Shown one piece after another: positions 48,097 to 58,197 of a stretch of 64,000 bases of DNA (positions within the stretch are counted from its first letter, which is position 1; each line of letters opens with the position of its first letter). The notes beneath the pieces are model-generated. The model was given only the letters and a program-made list of their open reading frames with translations. It had not been told where the DNA came from and did no database searches. Both the position numbers and the translations under genes were made by a program. This stretch comes from Geminocystis sp. NIES-3708 (lineage in GTDB: Bacteria > Cyanobacteriota > Cyanobacteriia > Cyanobacteriales > Cyanobacteriaceae), in contig NZ_AP014815.1 in assembly GCF_001548095.1 (NCBI RefSeq), positions 2,541,656-2,605,655 of the forward strand, given 5' to 3'.

Positions 48097-48849
48097 ATGG
48101 CAATCAATAATCAACAACCCTCGAATAATAGCAATCAAAGATTTAAAAATATCTTTAGTTTAGATCTTAGTTCTCTGAAATTTTTAAATAATCTCCGCAA
48201 AGAAAGTCGTCAATTTGGGGTAATCGGTTTAGGTAGATTTGGGAGGGCTGTATGTGAAACCCTTTACAATATGGGCTATGACGTTTTGGGTGTAGATGTC
48301 GATGAAAAATTAGTCGCCCAAGCTTTGACTGATAAAATTGCTAGTAGTGCCATTCGTCTTGATTGTACCGAAGTTAGTGCCTTAAAAGAAGCCGGTATTT
48401 TAGAATTAGATACTGTTATTGTCGCCATCGGCAATTATTTAGAAGAAAGTATTATTACCACTCTTAACGTCAAAGAAGCAGGAGTAAAATATATTGTTGC
48501 CAAAGCATCTTCTACAACTCACGGTAAATTATTGAAAAAAGTCGGTGCTGATTTAGTGGTTTATCCTGAACATCAAGCTGGTTGTGAATTAGCTTATACT
48601 CTAACTAAACCAGGAATACTTGATCGTTTTGAATTAGATCCGGATAATAGTATTGTTGAGGTATCTATTCCTCCAGAATTTGACAGCAAAACTCTAGCGG
48701 AAGTAAAACTACGCAGTCATTATGGCTTAAATGTATTAGCTGTGGGAAATGATGATAAATTTATTATTAATCCCCCGCCAAATTATGTTTTAACGAAAGG
48801 ATTATCAATGGTTGTCATCGGTTCAAATAAAGATATTAATAAACTATAA
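48097..48849 (+). CDS. ktrA: Potassium uptake regulatory subunit KtrA
   Basis: The Rossmann motif FGVIGLGRFGRAVCETL opens the RCK domain; the acidic DVDEKLV binds the nucleotide ribose. An RCK-C domain ends the protein. A 35-residue polar N-terminal extension precedes it. It follows ktrB after 6 bases and gates it through ATP/ADP or NAD(H) binding. Synechocystis keeps ktrA and ktrB apart, so the adjacency here is helpful for assignment. Confidence 0.94.
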   Translation: MAINNQQPSNNSNQRFKNIFSLDLSSLKFLNNLRKESRQFGVIGLGRFGRAVCETLYNMGYDVLGVDVDEKLVAQALTDKIASSAIRLDCTEVSALKEAGILELDTVIVAIGNYLEESIITTLNVKEAGVKYIVAKASSTTHGKLLKKVGADLVVYPEHQAGCELAYTLTKPGILDRFELDPDNSIVEVSIPPEFDSKTLAEVKLRSHYGLNVLAVGNDDKFIINPPPNYVLTKGLSMVVIGSNKDINKL

Positions 48850-48883
48850 TTCAAATCCCATAGCAGAAAAAATGGTTTTTAAA

Positions 48884-49039
48884 TTACTTACTAATCTTAA
48901 AAGTAGTTTCAGATTTTGTCTGACTTTCTTCTTGACAATTAGGACATGGAACAGGATAGTAATCAAAAGAGTTTACATAATCTGATAATCTCTTTTCGAG
49001 AATTTTTCCTGTACCTTTACATTTAAAACAAAATTTCAT
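48884..49039 (-). CDS. 51-residue zinc-ribbon-like protein
   Basis: This short gene was found by reading the gap. It begins MKFCFKCKGTGKILE and continues to VPCPNCQEESQ before a short Lys/Thr tail. CxxCxGxG and CxxC form a DnaJ-type zinc finger half, the pattern of small cyanobacterial CxxCxGxG proteins. It has a start ATG at 49039 and a TAA stop, and is convergent with ktrA. No function is known; chaperone-like or redox roles are guesses. Confidence 0.65.
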   Translation of the reverse strand: MKFCFKCKGTGKILEKRLSDYVNSFDYYPVPCPNCQEESQTKSETTFKISK

Positions 49040-49179
49040 AATGATTCAATAATTTAATAATTGTGATCACAAATTTAACTGTTTTAACAACATATCAGAT
49101 TGTTGATATTACTGATTTTCTTATTAAGTTATGTAAAGATTTTTCTGTATTTATTCAGTATAATTTGTGGAGAAAATTT

Positions 49180-49215
49180 AAGATTTAATATTTATTTAAG
49201 ATTTAATATTTATTT
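49180..49215. repeat. Tandem 18-bp AT repeat, two copies
   Basis: AAGATTTAATATTTATTT occurs twice in direct succession (49180-49197 and 49198-49215). It is next to the MITE-like element. Confidence 0.7.
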
Positions 49216-49240
49216 AAGGTTTTTTACAAATTATACAATA

Positions 49241-49356
49241 TATAGCAATCCTATTATTCTGATTTGTGAGATTTTTATAAGCGATAAAATTATAGTCAAG
49301 TTTACAAATTTATTTTTTAATCTTTAATTATTCACAAATGATTGAGGATTGCTATA
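49241..49356. mobile_element. MITE-like element with 12-bp terminal inverted repeats
   Basis: TATAGCAATCCT at 49241-49252 is the exact inverse of AGGATTGCTATA at 49345-49356. The 116-bp span has no coding frame. A TA dinucleotide flanks each side, consistent with a TA duplication. A further AGGATTGCTATA lies at 32625. Confidence 0.55.
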
Positions 49357-49457
49357 GTAGAATTCTGAACTATGAAGTATGAACAAAGAACTAAAATTAT
49401 TATTTAAAAAAATAAGTTTTTCTCCATAAAAAATAGTTTTGCTTAAGACTTTTGCAC

Positions 49458-50198
49458 TTAACCAATACCAATATACGCAGCAACTAAGAATAGAGCATCA
49501 GTAAAAATAGTAGCTAAAACTGCGCCAGCAAAGGCAATATAGTGAGTTTCTTTTTTTACCAAGGCATATAAACTAATGCCTAAAAGTAGATTAGCTAATA
49601 ACACTGCCCAACTAATTCCCCATGCTGTTTGAACTTGAGCGATCGCACCTTGTAAAATAGGTTTAACTAAAGTAGGATCACTGATCATAATTTCTTGCCA
49701 ATAGGGGATTAAACCAGCTATATAAAAATATAAATCAGTAATGGCAGTACCGATCAATGAGCCAAGATAAAAATAATTACCAATTAAACCCCAACCTTTC
49801 CAGATACACCATAAAGCAAAAGGTAAACCGATAGCCTCAATGGGAATATGAATAGCTGGATTATAACGTAACCATCCCCAATAAATTGAACCACAGAGCC
49901 AACTCCAACTAAAACCCCAGAGAATATCACCCCAAAGATAAGTTTGTGGTTGACGTTTCCAATAAGAACTAAGTTGAAACCAAACAAGGGTTAAAATAAG
50001 ACTAAGCCAAGGGAAAATTCTCACCAAAGGTGCTTGAAAAAACACAGGAATAGATACTAAAAAAGCTGAAGCCGAGAAAACAATGAGATTTTGACGTTTT
50101 TCTTTTTGCCACCACCAACTGAAGAGAAAATCAAGAAAATTATCTCTGAAAGTAGGAAAAAAAGTAGTTAATTGTGATAATAGGGTATTATTTAACAA
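49458..50198 (-). CDS. DUF3120 membrane protein
   Basis: The 246-residue protein has about six to seven hydrophobic segments rich in Trp (e.g. LTLVWFQLSSYW, LWGFSWSWLCGSIYWGWLR, PFALWCIWKGWGLIG). It matches the cyanobacterial DUF3120 family, whose function is unknown. The only start available is TTG at 50198; a stop lies just upstream in frame and there is no ATG before the first membrane segment. Confidence 0.82.
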   Translation of the reverse strand: MLNNTLLSQLTTFFPTFRDNFLDFLFSWWWQKEKRQNLIVFSASAFLVSIPVFFQAPLVRIFPWLSLILTLVWFQLSSYWKRQPQTYLWGDILWGFSWSWLCGSIYWGWLRYNPAIHIPIEAIGLPFALWCIWKGWGLIGNYFYLGSLIGTAITDLYFYIAGLIPYWQEIMISDPTLVKPILQGAIAQVQTAWGISWAVLLANLLLGISLYALVKKETHYIAFAGAVLATIFTDALFLVAAYIGIG

Positions 50199-50555
50199 AA
50201 TTGCTTAAAATTTCTTTACTTATCTTTACTTAATATTAAAATATTTTAAGGGTAAATCTCAATGTTGAGACAAGAGAATAGTTTTGAGTTAGATATTTTA
50301 AATTTTATCAATCAGCAAGACAACAATAATTTTGTTTTATTTACTTACTATAATATCCCCCCTATGGGCATAATTATAACGTAAATTTTAAGTAGATTCT
50401 ACTCAATTTGGTTGTGTAGTTAGGCAATGGGCAATAAATAGTTTCTCAAATAGGATGTATTTCCTAGATTTTAATGGTGTAGAGTGGGCAATGCCCACCC
50501 TATGTTTTTGTGTATTTTCAAGATTTTGATGGTATGGTTACAAGCTCTAACTAAG
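50199..50555. other. Intergenic region with palindromic repeat
   Basis: No gene is seen. GAGTGGGCAATGCCCACCC at about 50482-50500 is a second copy of the palindrome at 32111. Confidence 0.6.
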
Positions 50556-51899
50556 TTAAACTCTCACCTCGAAAGCAACCCCTTCTTCTACAAAATTAGG
50601 GAAATTAGCGAGAATATTTTGTCTTTCTTGTTCTCCTACAAATATATATGTACCTGGTTGTTGAGTATTTTGAAAACGATAAAAGTCAACTCCCTTATTC
50701 GCATCTCCACCATAAGCATAAAAAGCGATTCCTTCTTCTACAAAATTAGGAAAATTCTGGCGAATACCTTGACTTTCTTTTTCTCCAGCATATAAATATG
50801 TACCGGGAAGATTTTTATTTTGAAAGCGATTGAAAACGATTAAACCATCATCGGGTGTTTCGCTTACTTGAAAAGCAACCCCTTCTTCCACAAAATTAGG
50901 AAAACTTGCACGAATATTTCTGCTTTCTATTTCACTAGCAAATAAATATGTGCCGGGAAGATTTTTATTCTGAAAACGATTAAAAGAAGTATTTAGATTA
51001 CCACTAGGAAGAGACGGATTATTAACAACAGAAACTCTTAAAGTATCAGTGGTAGATTCTCCGAGTAAGTTTGTGGCTTTAACAGTAATATCAGCGACAC
51101 CTTGAATATTGTTAAAATAATTTAACTTAAGACGACCATTTTCATCAATCCTTGCACTGACAAGATTAGGATTAGTATTATTCTCGACGGTGAAAGTTAA
51201 TTCAGGTAGATTATTAATAAAAATATCTTCAAATCTAACAAAATCATCATCTTCATTAATTTGGATATTATTGACATCAACATTAAAAATATTGACAGGT
51301 AAATCAGTAAAAGCAGCATTAATATTACTACCATTTACTACAGGTAAACTAGCAATAGCATCAATGGTAGTTAAATTATTACCGGGTAAAACTTGACCAA
51401 AAACCGTAAAACCACCATTTTGATTATCAAGATTACTAGCATTATTACCCAAATTAAAAAACCATTGATTTGTAGCACTATTAGGATTATTCCCTAACTT
51501 TGCCATGGCAATAGTACCTCTAGTATTAGAGCGATTAGGGCTAAATTCATTGACAATAGGTGCATCGGCAGGAACATTACCAACCCTCAAGTTATTAACG
51601 GTAAAACCACCGCCTTGAATGATAAAATTAGCAATAGATCTATGAATAATCGTATTTATATAATCACCATCATTAGCGTATTTAATGAAATTATTAACGG
51701 TAATAGGTGCACCTTGTCCGGGTTGATCAAAAAGTACAATATTAATTTCTCCTGCGCCGATAGAATTTTCCCGTAAATCAAAATTAGCTACCTTACCTGT
51801 CGTAAAAGGATCATCAAAATTTTGAAATAAATTAACCGTTGTATCATTACTATTGATATTGACAACGATAGGATTCAAAGAATTAACATTAATACTCAT
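50556..51899 (-). CDS. Cyclophilin-type peptidyl-prolyl isomerase with cadherin-like and C-terminal repeats
   Basis: Residues about 35-195 form a cyclophilin: VNNFIKYANDGDYINTIIHRSIANFIIQGGGF in order, RGTIAMAKLGNNPNSATNQWFFNL and GFTVFGQVLPG. A cadherin-like segment (about 215-310) follows. Three copies of a 43-residue unit with RFQN...PGTYLF.GE.E..NI...FPNFVEEG.AF end the protein. I recall this unit at the end of secreted cyanobacterial and planctomycete proteins. No N-terminal signal peptide is seen, so export would need another route. Confidence 0.85.
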   Translation of the reverse strand: MSINVNSLNPIVVNINSNDTTVNLFQNFDDPFTTGKVANFDLRENSIGAGEINIVLFDQPGQGAPITVNNFIKYANDGDYINTIIHRSIANFIIQGGGFTVNNLRVGNVPADAPIVNEFSPNRSNTRGTIAMAKLGNNPNSATNQWFFNLGNNASNLDNQNGGFTVFGQVLPGNNLTTIDAIASLPVVNGSNINAAFTDLPVNIFNVDVNNIQINEDDDFVRFEDIFINNLPELTFTVENNTNPNLVSARIDENGRLKLNYFNNIQGVADITVKATNLLGESTTDTLRVSVVNNPSLPSGNLNTSFNRFQNKNLPGTYLFASEIESRNIRASFPNFVEEGVAFQVSETPDDGLIVFNRFQNKNLPGTYLYAGEKESQGIRQNFPNFVEEGIAFYAYGGDANKGVDFYRFQNTQQPGTYIFVGEQERQNILANFPNFVEEGVAFEVRV

Positions 51900-52070
51900 A
51901 TCTAAATTTACAGCCTAATATTTACTTTTTTAAAGATTTTTTCAATCATAATATAGTTCCCGATCTTATCAATAAATATAAACTTTAAAGTTTAGTTTTC
52001 AAAACTTCATAGTAAAACTCTGGTTAAGGTAAAATGTAAGACTGCAAAAAAATTATTATCAAAATTAATC

Positions 52071-53510
52071 ATGTCCGTTAGAGTCAGAATTGCACCATCA
52101 CCTACAGGTAATTTACATATAGGTACAGCACGTACAGCCGTATTTAACTGGTTATTTGCAAGACATCATGAAGGTACATTTATATTAAGAGTTGAAGATA
52201 CTGATTTAGAAAGATCAAAACCCGAATACACTGATAACATTAAATCTGGTTTAAGTTGGTTAGGACTATATTGGGATGAAGGACCATTTTTTCAAACTGA
52301 GAGATTAGATTTTTATCGTCAAGCCATTCAAACTTTACTTGATAAAGGTTTCGCTTATCCTTGTTATTGCACTTCTGAGGAATTAGAAACCATGCGAGAA
52401 ATCCAAAAAGCTAATAATCAAGCACCTCGCTATGATAATCGTCACAGAAATTTATCATCAGAAGATATTGCAAAATTTGAAGCACAAGGACGTAAACCCG
52501 TAATTAGATTTAAAATCGAAGATCATGAACAAATTATTTGGCATGATTTAATTAGAGGCAAAGTGTCATGGCAGGGTAGTGATTTAGGTGGTGATATGGT
52601 AATTGCTCGTACTCCTGAAAAAGATGGTGATCGCTTTGGACAACCCTTATATAATCTAGCGGTAGTAGTGGATGATATTGACATGAATATTAGTCATGTG
52701 ATTCGAGGAGAAGATCATATTGCTAATACAGCCAAACAAATTTTATTATATCAAGCATTAGGTGCAAAAGTGCCTGAATTTGCTCATACGCCCTTAATTT
52801 TAAACTCTGAAGGCAAAAAATTATCAAAACGTGATGGTGTAACTTCCATTGACGATTTCCGAAAAATGGGATTTATTGCCCCAGCTTTGGTTAATTATAT
52901 GACACTTTTAGGGTGGACTTCTCCAGATACAGAAGAAATATTTAGCCTATCTGAAGCTGCCACTAAATTTAGTTTAGAAAGAGTTAATAAAGCAGGAGCA
53001 AAATTCGATTGGGATAAGTTAGATTGGTTAAATAGTCAATATTTACACAAGTTATCATCAGAAGAATTATTACCCTTATTAATTCCTTATTGGCAAGAAG
53101 CTGGTTATCAATTCAACCTCGAAAATGATCACGATTGGTTATTACAACTTACTGGTTTAATTGCACCTAGTTTGACTCGTCTTACAGATGGAGTGAAAGA
53201 AGCACAATTATTTTTTGCTGATGGCGTTAGTTTAACTCAAGAAGCCGAAGAATTTTTAACTCAAGAAGGAGTAAAAGAAGTTTTAAAAGCAGTAATTACT
53301 GCCACTAAATCTGATTTGGCTTCCTCGGAAGCAAATGATATTATCAAACAAATTACTAAAGATTTAAAAGTCAAAAAAGGTTTAGTAATGCGATCGCTTC
53401 GAGTAGGTTTAACAGGAGAATTACATGGTCCTGATTTAATACAAACATGGTTATTATTAAATCGAAAAGCCATTGATCAAACTCGTTTAGAATCAACCAT
53501 TAATAACTAA
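52071..53510 (+). CDS. gltX: Glutamate-tRNA ligase
   Basis: Class I synthetase with HIGH-like [12 protein letters not shown] and KMSKS-like KLSKRDG. The 479 residues are full length. [13 protein letters not shown] opens the protein; [19 protein letters not shown] is the second conserved block. It charges tRNA-Glu, the precursor for both protein and tetrapyrrole synthesis in cyanobacteria, and is probably non-discriminating. Single gene. Confidence 0.98.
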   Translation: MSVRVRIAPSPTGNLHIGTARTAVFNWLFARHHEGTFILRVEDTDLERSKPEYTDNIKSGLSWLGLYWDEGPFFQTERLDFYRQAIQTLLDKGFAYPCYCTSEELETMREIQKANNQAPRYDNRHRNLSSEDIAKFEAQGRKPVIRFKIEDHEQIIWHDLIRGKVSWQGSDLGGDMVIARTPEKDGDRFGQPLYNLAVVVDDIDMNISHVIRGEDHIANTAKQILLYQALGAKVPEFAHTPLILNSEGKKLSKRDGVTSIDDFRKMGFIAPALVNYMTLLGWTSPDTEEIFSLSEAATKFSLERVNKAGAKFDWDKLDWLNSQYLHKLSSEELLPLLIPYWQEAGYQFNLENDHDWLLQLTGLIAPSLTRLTDGVKEAQLFFADGVSLTQEAEEFLTQEGVKEVLKAVITATKSDLASSEANDIIKQITKDLKVKKGLVMRSLRVGLTGELHGPDLIQTWLLLNRKAIDQTRLESTINN

Positions 53511-53627
53511 AATTTGCTCTTATTCGTTTTGTAGTAAAAAGGGGCGTAAATAGGAAAAACATTTATAAATTAAGTCCTGTTAGCCTCTTTCTTTTTTTTT
53601 GTGAATCAATAAATTTAATACCCTCTT

Positions 53628-54245
53628 CTAGTTTCCGAGTCTCAATTGCCGATGAAGACGGGCAAGATACCACATATAATCATCAATTTTACATTCGATC
53701 GCCCTATTTATATAAAAAGAAGAATTTATCTGGTCACGTTCTGCTTCATAATATAAACCAAGATAGAGATTGAGATAAAATAAATCTCGAATGTTAGAGT
53801 CATTGAAAGTATATAAAAAATTTTCCACGGAAGATTTTCCTGCAAAAAGATTATATATTCGACGCATAAATAAGGGTAAATGATACTTCACAGATAATAA
53901 ACATTCTCTCGCTGACAAAGAATTTTCTAATTGAGCCATACATAGATAATGCCAAAGAGTTTCTTCCACATCTTGAGAATTAACACTTAAATCTAATTCA
54001 AATTGTCTCGCACCTTTTGCATATTTACCTAAATAATAGTAAGTGATGCCTCGTTGCCATAGATAAGGTGTTAACTGGGGATTTAATTCTTCTGCTTTGT
54101 TAAAGTCTTGTAATGACAGAAGAAGTTGTCCTAGTTTAAAGTGTATCATTCCCCTATAAATATACATTCTGGGATCAAAAGGAGATATTCTTAATCGTTT
54201 ATCACATTTACTTAATTCGGTTTCTAAGGTGAGAGTATCAATCAT
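53628..54245 (-). CDS. TPR-containing protein
   Basis: About three tetratricopeptide repeats are visible: MYIYRGMIHFKLGQLLLSLQDFNKAEELNP in order, YLWQRGITYYYLGKYAKGARQFELDLSVN and LNLYLGLYYEAERDQINSSFYINRAIE. The 205-residue protein lacks a signal peptide and any other domain. TPRs mediate protein contacts; the partner is unknown. It is divergent from murC. Confidence 0.8.
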   Translation of the reverse strand: MIDTLTLETELSKCDKRLRISPFDPRMYIYRGMIHFKLGQLLLSLQDFNKAEELNPQLTPYLWQRGITYYYLGKYAKGARQFELDLSVNSQDVEETLWHYLCMAQLENSLSARECLLSVKYHLPLFMRRIYNLFAGKSSVENFLYTFNDSNIRDLFYLNLYLGLYYEAERDQINSSFYINRAIECKIDDYMWYLARLHRQLRLGN

Positions 54246-54440
54246 TCTAGTTTGGAAGGAGATAAATTTAAGCTCAATGAGGATAAGCAGTTAACAAAAC
54301 TTTGACAAATATGACTAATAAATTAATAATTAGTTGATTGAGAATAAAAAGAAAAATGCTGGTATGATTTACAAAAATCAGTATATCATTAAAACAAATT
54401 TATAGTTACTACTTATTTGGTGTGCAAGGAGAATAGACAA

Positions 54441-55895
54441 ATGAAAGAAATAGATTTAAGCGGAAAGCCGTTTCATTTTATCGGCATTGGTGGCATTGGA
54501 ATGTCTGCTTTAGCCTATATTTTAGCAAAAAGAGACCTGCCAGTATCTGGCTCTGATCTTCGTACTACTCATATAACCGAACGTTTAGAATCAGTAGGTG
54601 CTCAAATTTTTACCAGTCAAACCGCTGAAAATCTTGAAAAAATAAAACAACATCATTCTAGTCTCAATCTCTTCGCCCATAGCAATCCTAAAAGTAATAA
54701 CTATCAAACTCAGGTCATTTGTTCTACTGCGATTAATGATAATAATATTGAATATCAAGAGGCGATAAATCAAGGTTATCCTATTTATCATCGTTCTGAT
54801 TTATTAGCGGCGTTAATTAAAGATTATCAAAGTATAGCCGTTGCTGGAACTCATGGGAAGACAACTACCAGCAGTTTAATCGGTTATATGTTGTTAGAAT
54901 GCGGTTTAGATCCTACCGTCATTATAGGAGGAGAAGTTAATGCTTGGGAGGGTAATGCTCGTTTAGGGGAGAGTGCTTATTTAGTTGCGGAGGCAGATGA
55001 ATCGGACGGATCTTTAGTTAAACATCATCCTCAATTTGGTATTATTACTAATATAGAATTAGATCATCCTGATCATTACGAGTCTTTAGAACAATTAGTC
55101 AATATTTTTCAGGAATTTTCTGCTCAATCTAATACTGTTATAGCTTGTATTGATTGCCCAGTGATCAAAGAAAATATTAACGCCACTCTCACTTATAGTT
55201 TAAACTCTGATAGTAACGCCAACTATATTGCTAAAAAATTAACTCACACTCCCTATGGAAGTCAGGCAGAAATTTGGGAAAATGGTCATTTATTAGGTGA
55301 TATTTCCTTACTATTGTCAGGAGATCATAACATTAGTAATGCTTTAGCCACTATTGCTGTTGGACGTAAATTAGGATTAGACTTTAATATTATCGCCCAA
55401 GCCTTAAGCACATTTGAAGGTGCAAAAAGAAGATTTGAGCACAGAGGAACTTATCAAGGTGGTACATTAATTGATGATTATGCTCACCATCCTAGTGAAA
55501 TTCGTTGTACATTACAAGCAGGAAGAGCAAGATTGCCTCAATATAACGCTAAAAGATTGGTAGCGATATTTCAACCTCATCGTTACAGTCGTACTGCCAC
55601 TTTTTTGGAGGAATTTGCCCAATGTTTTGCAGAAGCAGATGTCGTAATTTTAACGGATATTTATAGTGCGGGGGAAACAAATACCACTGGTATAGACGGA
55701 AAGAAGGTTGCGGAAACACTTAAAAAATATCATCCCAAAGTGTATTATCATGATAATTTATCTACCATTACTGCATTTTTAGCAGATTTTTTAGAAACTC
55801 AAGATTTAACCTTGTTTTTAGGTGCTGGAAATCTTAATCAGACTATACCTCAACTGCTCAAACTAAATCATGAATCTTTGGCACAAGCCGCCTAA
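54441..55895 (+). CDS. murC: UDP-N-acetylmuramate-L-alanine ligase
   Basis: MurC adds L-Ala to UDP-MurNAc. Its motifs are FHFIGIGGIGMSALA, AVAGTHGKTTTSSLIG (ATP site), VAEADESDGSL and RRFEHRG with DDYAHHPSEI. ATG 54441 follows AGGAG at nine bases; the upstream MVCKEN part is excluded. The 484 residues fit the family. murB follows after 111 bases. Confidence 0.98.
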   Translation: MKEIDLSGKPFHFIGIGGIGMSALAYILAKRDLPVSGSDLRTTHITERLESVGAQIFTSQTAENLEKIKQHHSSLNLFAHSNPKSNNYQTQVICSTAINDNNIEYQEAINQGYPIYHRSDLLAALIKDYQSIAVAGTHGKTTTSSLIGYMLLECGLDPTVIIGGEVNAWEGNARLGESAYLVAEADESDGSLVKHHPQFGIITNIELDHPDHYESLEQLVNIFQEFSAQSNTVIACIDCPVIKENINATLTYSLNSDSNANYIAKKLTHTPYGSQAEIWENGHLLGDISLLLSGDHNISNALATIAVGRKLGLDFNIIAQALSTFEGAKRRFEHRGTYQGGTLIDDYAHHPSEIRCTLQAGRARLPQYNAKRLVAIFQPHRYSRTATFLEEFAQCFAEADVVILTDIYSAGETNTTGIDGKKVAETLKKYHPKVYYHDNLSTITAFLADFLETQDLTLFLGAGNLNQTIPQLLKLNHESLAQAA

Positions 55896-56006
55896 ATAAT
55901 TAGGAATTAGAAATTAGAAATGAACAAAATTCTTTCTTTTTCTGTCTTCTGTTATTAAATGTTTTTTATCTAAATTAATTTTCAATTTGTGTGGAGTGAA
56001 AATGTT

Positions 56007-56936
56007 ATGAAAAATGTACAAACAGACTCGTTAAAAAGTCCAATATCTTTAAAAGGAAGTGAGTGTGCTATTTATCATTCTGTGGCTTTATCTCAATATA
56101 CTTCCTATAGAGTTGGCGGCACTGCTCAATGGTATGTTGAGCCACGAACATGGGACGATATTCAAGCTGTTTTCGAGTGGATAGAAAAACAACAAATACC
56201 TTTTATTTGTTTAGGTGCAGGTTCAAATTTGCTGGTAAGTGATGAAGGTATCTCTGGATTAGTTCTAAATACTCGTCATTTTAAAGATTATACTATTGAT
56301 GAAGAAAATAACACGATTACTGTTGGGGCAGGATATTCTTTACCTAAACTAGCATGGAAAACCGCAAAAAAAGGATGGCAAGGCTTAGATTGGGCTGTGG
56401 GTATCCCAGGCACTGTAGGGGGTGCAGTGGTAATGAATGCAGGTGCACATAAGGGCTGTATAGGTGATATTTTAGTTAATGCGGTGGTTGCCTATGGCAA
56501 TGGTAATATTGAAATCTTGTCCCGTGACGAACTAGAATACGCTTATCGTTCATCAAAGTTACAAAATAAACAAGCTTTAGTTTTAAAAGCTACCTTAGCC
56601 TTACAATCTGGCATGGCAAAGGAAGAAATGTTAAAAATTACTACTGATAATTTTAGAATGCGCAAAAATACTCAACCTTATGATAAGCCTAGTTGTGGCA
56701 GTGTTTTTCGTAATCCACAACCTAAAGCGGCAGGATGGTTAATTGAACAAATTGGCTTAAAAGGTTATCGGATTGGTGGTGCACAAGTTGCTCATCGTCA
56801 TGCTAACTTTATTATCAATTCTGGCAATGCTACGGCTAAAGATATTTTTAGCTTAATTAATCATGTGCAAGAAGAGGTAGAGAAAAAATGGTCAATTTTG
56901 TTGCATCCTGAAGTAAAATTATTAGGACAATTTTAG
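56007..56936 (+). CDS. murB: UDP-N-acetylenolpyruvoylglucosamine reductase
   Basis: MurB makes UDP-MurNAc, the substrate of MurC. FAD-binding segments are YRVGGTAQWYVEP, LGAGSNLLVSD and GIPGTVGGAVVMNAGAHKG; the catalytic Ser is in CGSVFRNP and the Glu in LHPEVKLLG. ATG 56007 has GGAG ten bases upstream; a GTG at 55989 is less likely. It forms a murC-murB pair. Confidence 0.97.
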   Translation: MKNVQTDSLKSPISLKGSECAIYHSVALSQYTSYRVGGTAQWYVEPRTWDDIQAVFEWIEKQQIPFICLGAGSNLLVSDEGISGLVLNTRHFKDYTIDEENNTITVGAGYSLPKLAWKTAKKGWQGLDWAVGIPGTVGGAVVMNAGAHKGCIGDILVNAVVAYGNGNIEILSRDELEYAYRSSKLQNKQALVLKATLALQSGMAKEEMLKITTDNFRMRKNTQPYDKPSCGSVFRNPQPKAAGWLIEQIGLKGYRIGGAQVAHRHANFIINSGNATAKDIFSLINHVQEEVEKKWSILLHPEVKLLGQF

Positions 56937-57004
56937 TTAGTGAGGTATTAGGAATTAGGAATATTATTTTCAATGACTGAATTTAGTAAAAAAAATTAAA
57001 AATT

Positions 57005-57799
57005 ATGAAGTTAAAATTTAAAAACTATAAGCATTATGGTATCTTTGTCGGCTTAACTTTGATATTTGCTCCTTTAGCAATGGCAATAGTTTATCCTAAT
57101 TCTGATAATCAAGTATTAGCTCAAAATAATCAAGTTAATGCCATTAGTCAAGGAAATGGTACATTTAACTTGAGGGGAAGAAAAAATAATATTACGGCGG
57201 CTTCTATTACTTTACAAGGAGATCGAGCTGATGTAACTCTATTTTTAGAAAATAATCAAACTAGAAGTTTTCGTGGTACATATAATCAACAAAATGCACA
57301 ACAATTTAGAATTAATGTGCGTAGTTCAGGTAATGCCGATGCTCAAGGAAACTTATTATTAGAGTATCGTAATAATCAAATTATACAACTCAACGGCACT
57401 GGAAAACTTGACGGACAAAACTTTAATGTCATGTTTAGGGGCGAAAATGTCAATAGTGGAGGAGGAAATAATAATCGTGGTTTGAATATTCAACAAAATG
57501 GAGAAGGCTTATTAAATATCAAATCTCGCCGTGCAGAAAATATTACTTTTGTGACAGTAATCGTCGATAATCGTCAAAAAGCAAGAGTTTCTTTGGGGTT
57601 GAAAAATGGTAATATCATCAATTTTGAAGGACGACAAACCCAACGAGATGCTTATGGATTAAGAATTCAATTAAATAATTCGGGCATGGCGTCGGCAACA
57701 GGATTTTTTAACCTAGAATTAGGTGCTGGTAATTCTATTAATAATATGGTAGGACAAGGTACTATTGATGGACAAACTTTCTTGGCTAATTTTAGATAA
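57005..57799 (+). CDS. Exported protein with a duplicated beta-rich domain
   Basis: A signal peptide (HYGIFVGLTLIFAPLAMA) is followed by two related units of about 105 residues. The first ends GTGKLDGQNFNVMFRG and the second GQGTIDGQTFLANFR; each starts with a QxGxGxxNxR/K..ITxxxVxxxxxRA pattern. No family is recognised. It lies 68 bases after murB on the same strand, but need not be in its operon. An envelope or periplasmic location is likely. Confidence 0.7.
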   Translation: MKLKFKNYKHYGIFVGLTLIFAPLAMAIVYPNSDNQVLAQNNQVNAISQGNGTFNLRGRKNNITAASITLQGDRADVTLFLENNQTRSFRGTYNQQNAQQFRINVRSSGNADAQGNLLLEYRNNQIIQLNGTGKLDGQNFNVMFRGENVNSGGGNNNRGLNIQQNGEGLLNIKSRRAENITFVTVIVDNRQKARVSLGLKNGNIINFEGRQTQRDAYGLRIQLNNSGMASATGFFNLELGAGNSINNMVGQGTIDGQTFLANFR

Positions 57800-58197
57800 T
57801 TTTAATGGCGAATTGAACTTGATTTAAGAATTTGGTTTTCTGTGATTCTGCAAATAATTTATTTAGGTACAAATAATGTTAATTTTTATTTTTTAACTTT
57901 ATCTACTGAAATTTCTGAAACACTGATTTAGGTTTATCATGTCAAAATTTTAAAATCAAAATACATTCGACTCATTCAAAAATGTTAGGATTGATTCACG
58001 ACATAAATTTCTATCTCAGTTCGATCTGACAATCTTTAATTAGTGATTGAAGGAGTGAAAGCAAAGAATTAGTATTAAGTTTTTTTGTCAATTCTTACTG
58101 CTGTTTTCTCTCTCCTCTGTTTACCGATAATTTTATATCGAACTCAAGTAAATTTTTGCTAATAACAAAAAATTCCTAGATTCTTGTGGAGTGAGAA
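57800..58197. other. Intergenic region before the GGDEF-EAL gene
   Basis: This AT-rich region shows no gene. GTGGAGTG just before ATG 58198 is a good ribosome binding site. Confidence 0.45.
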
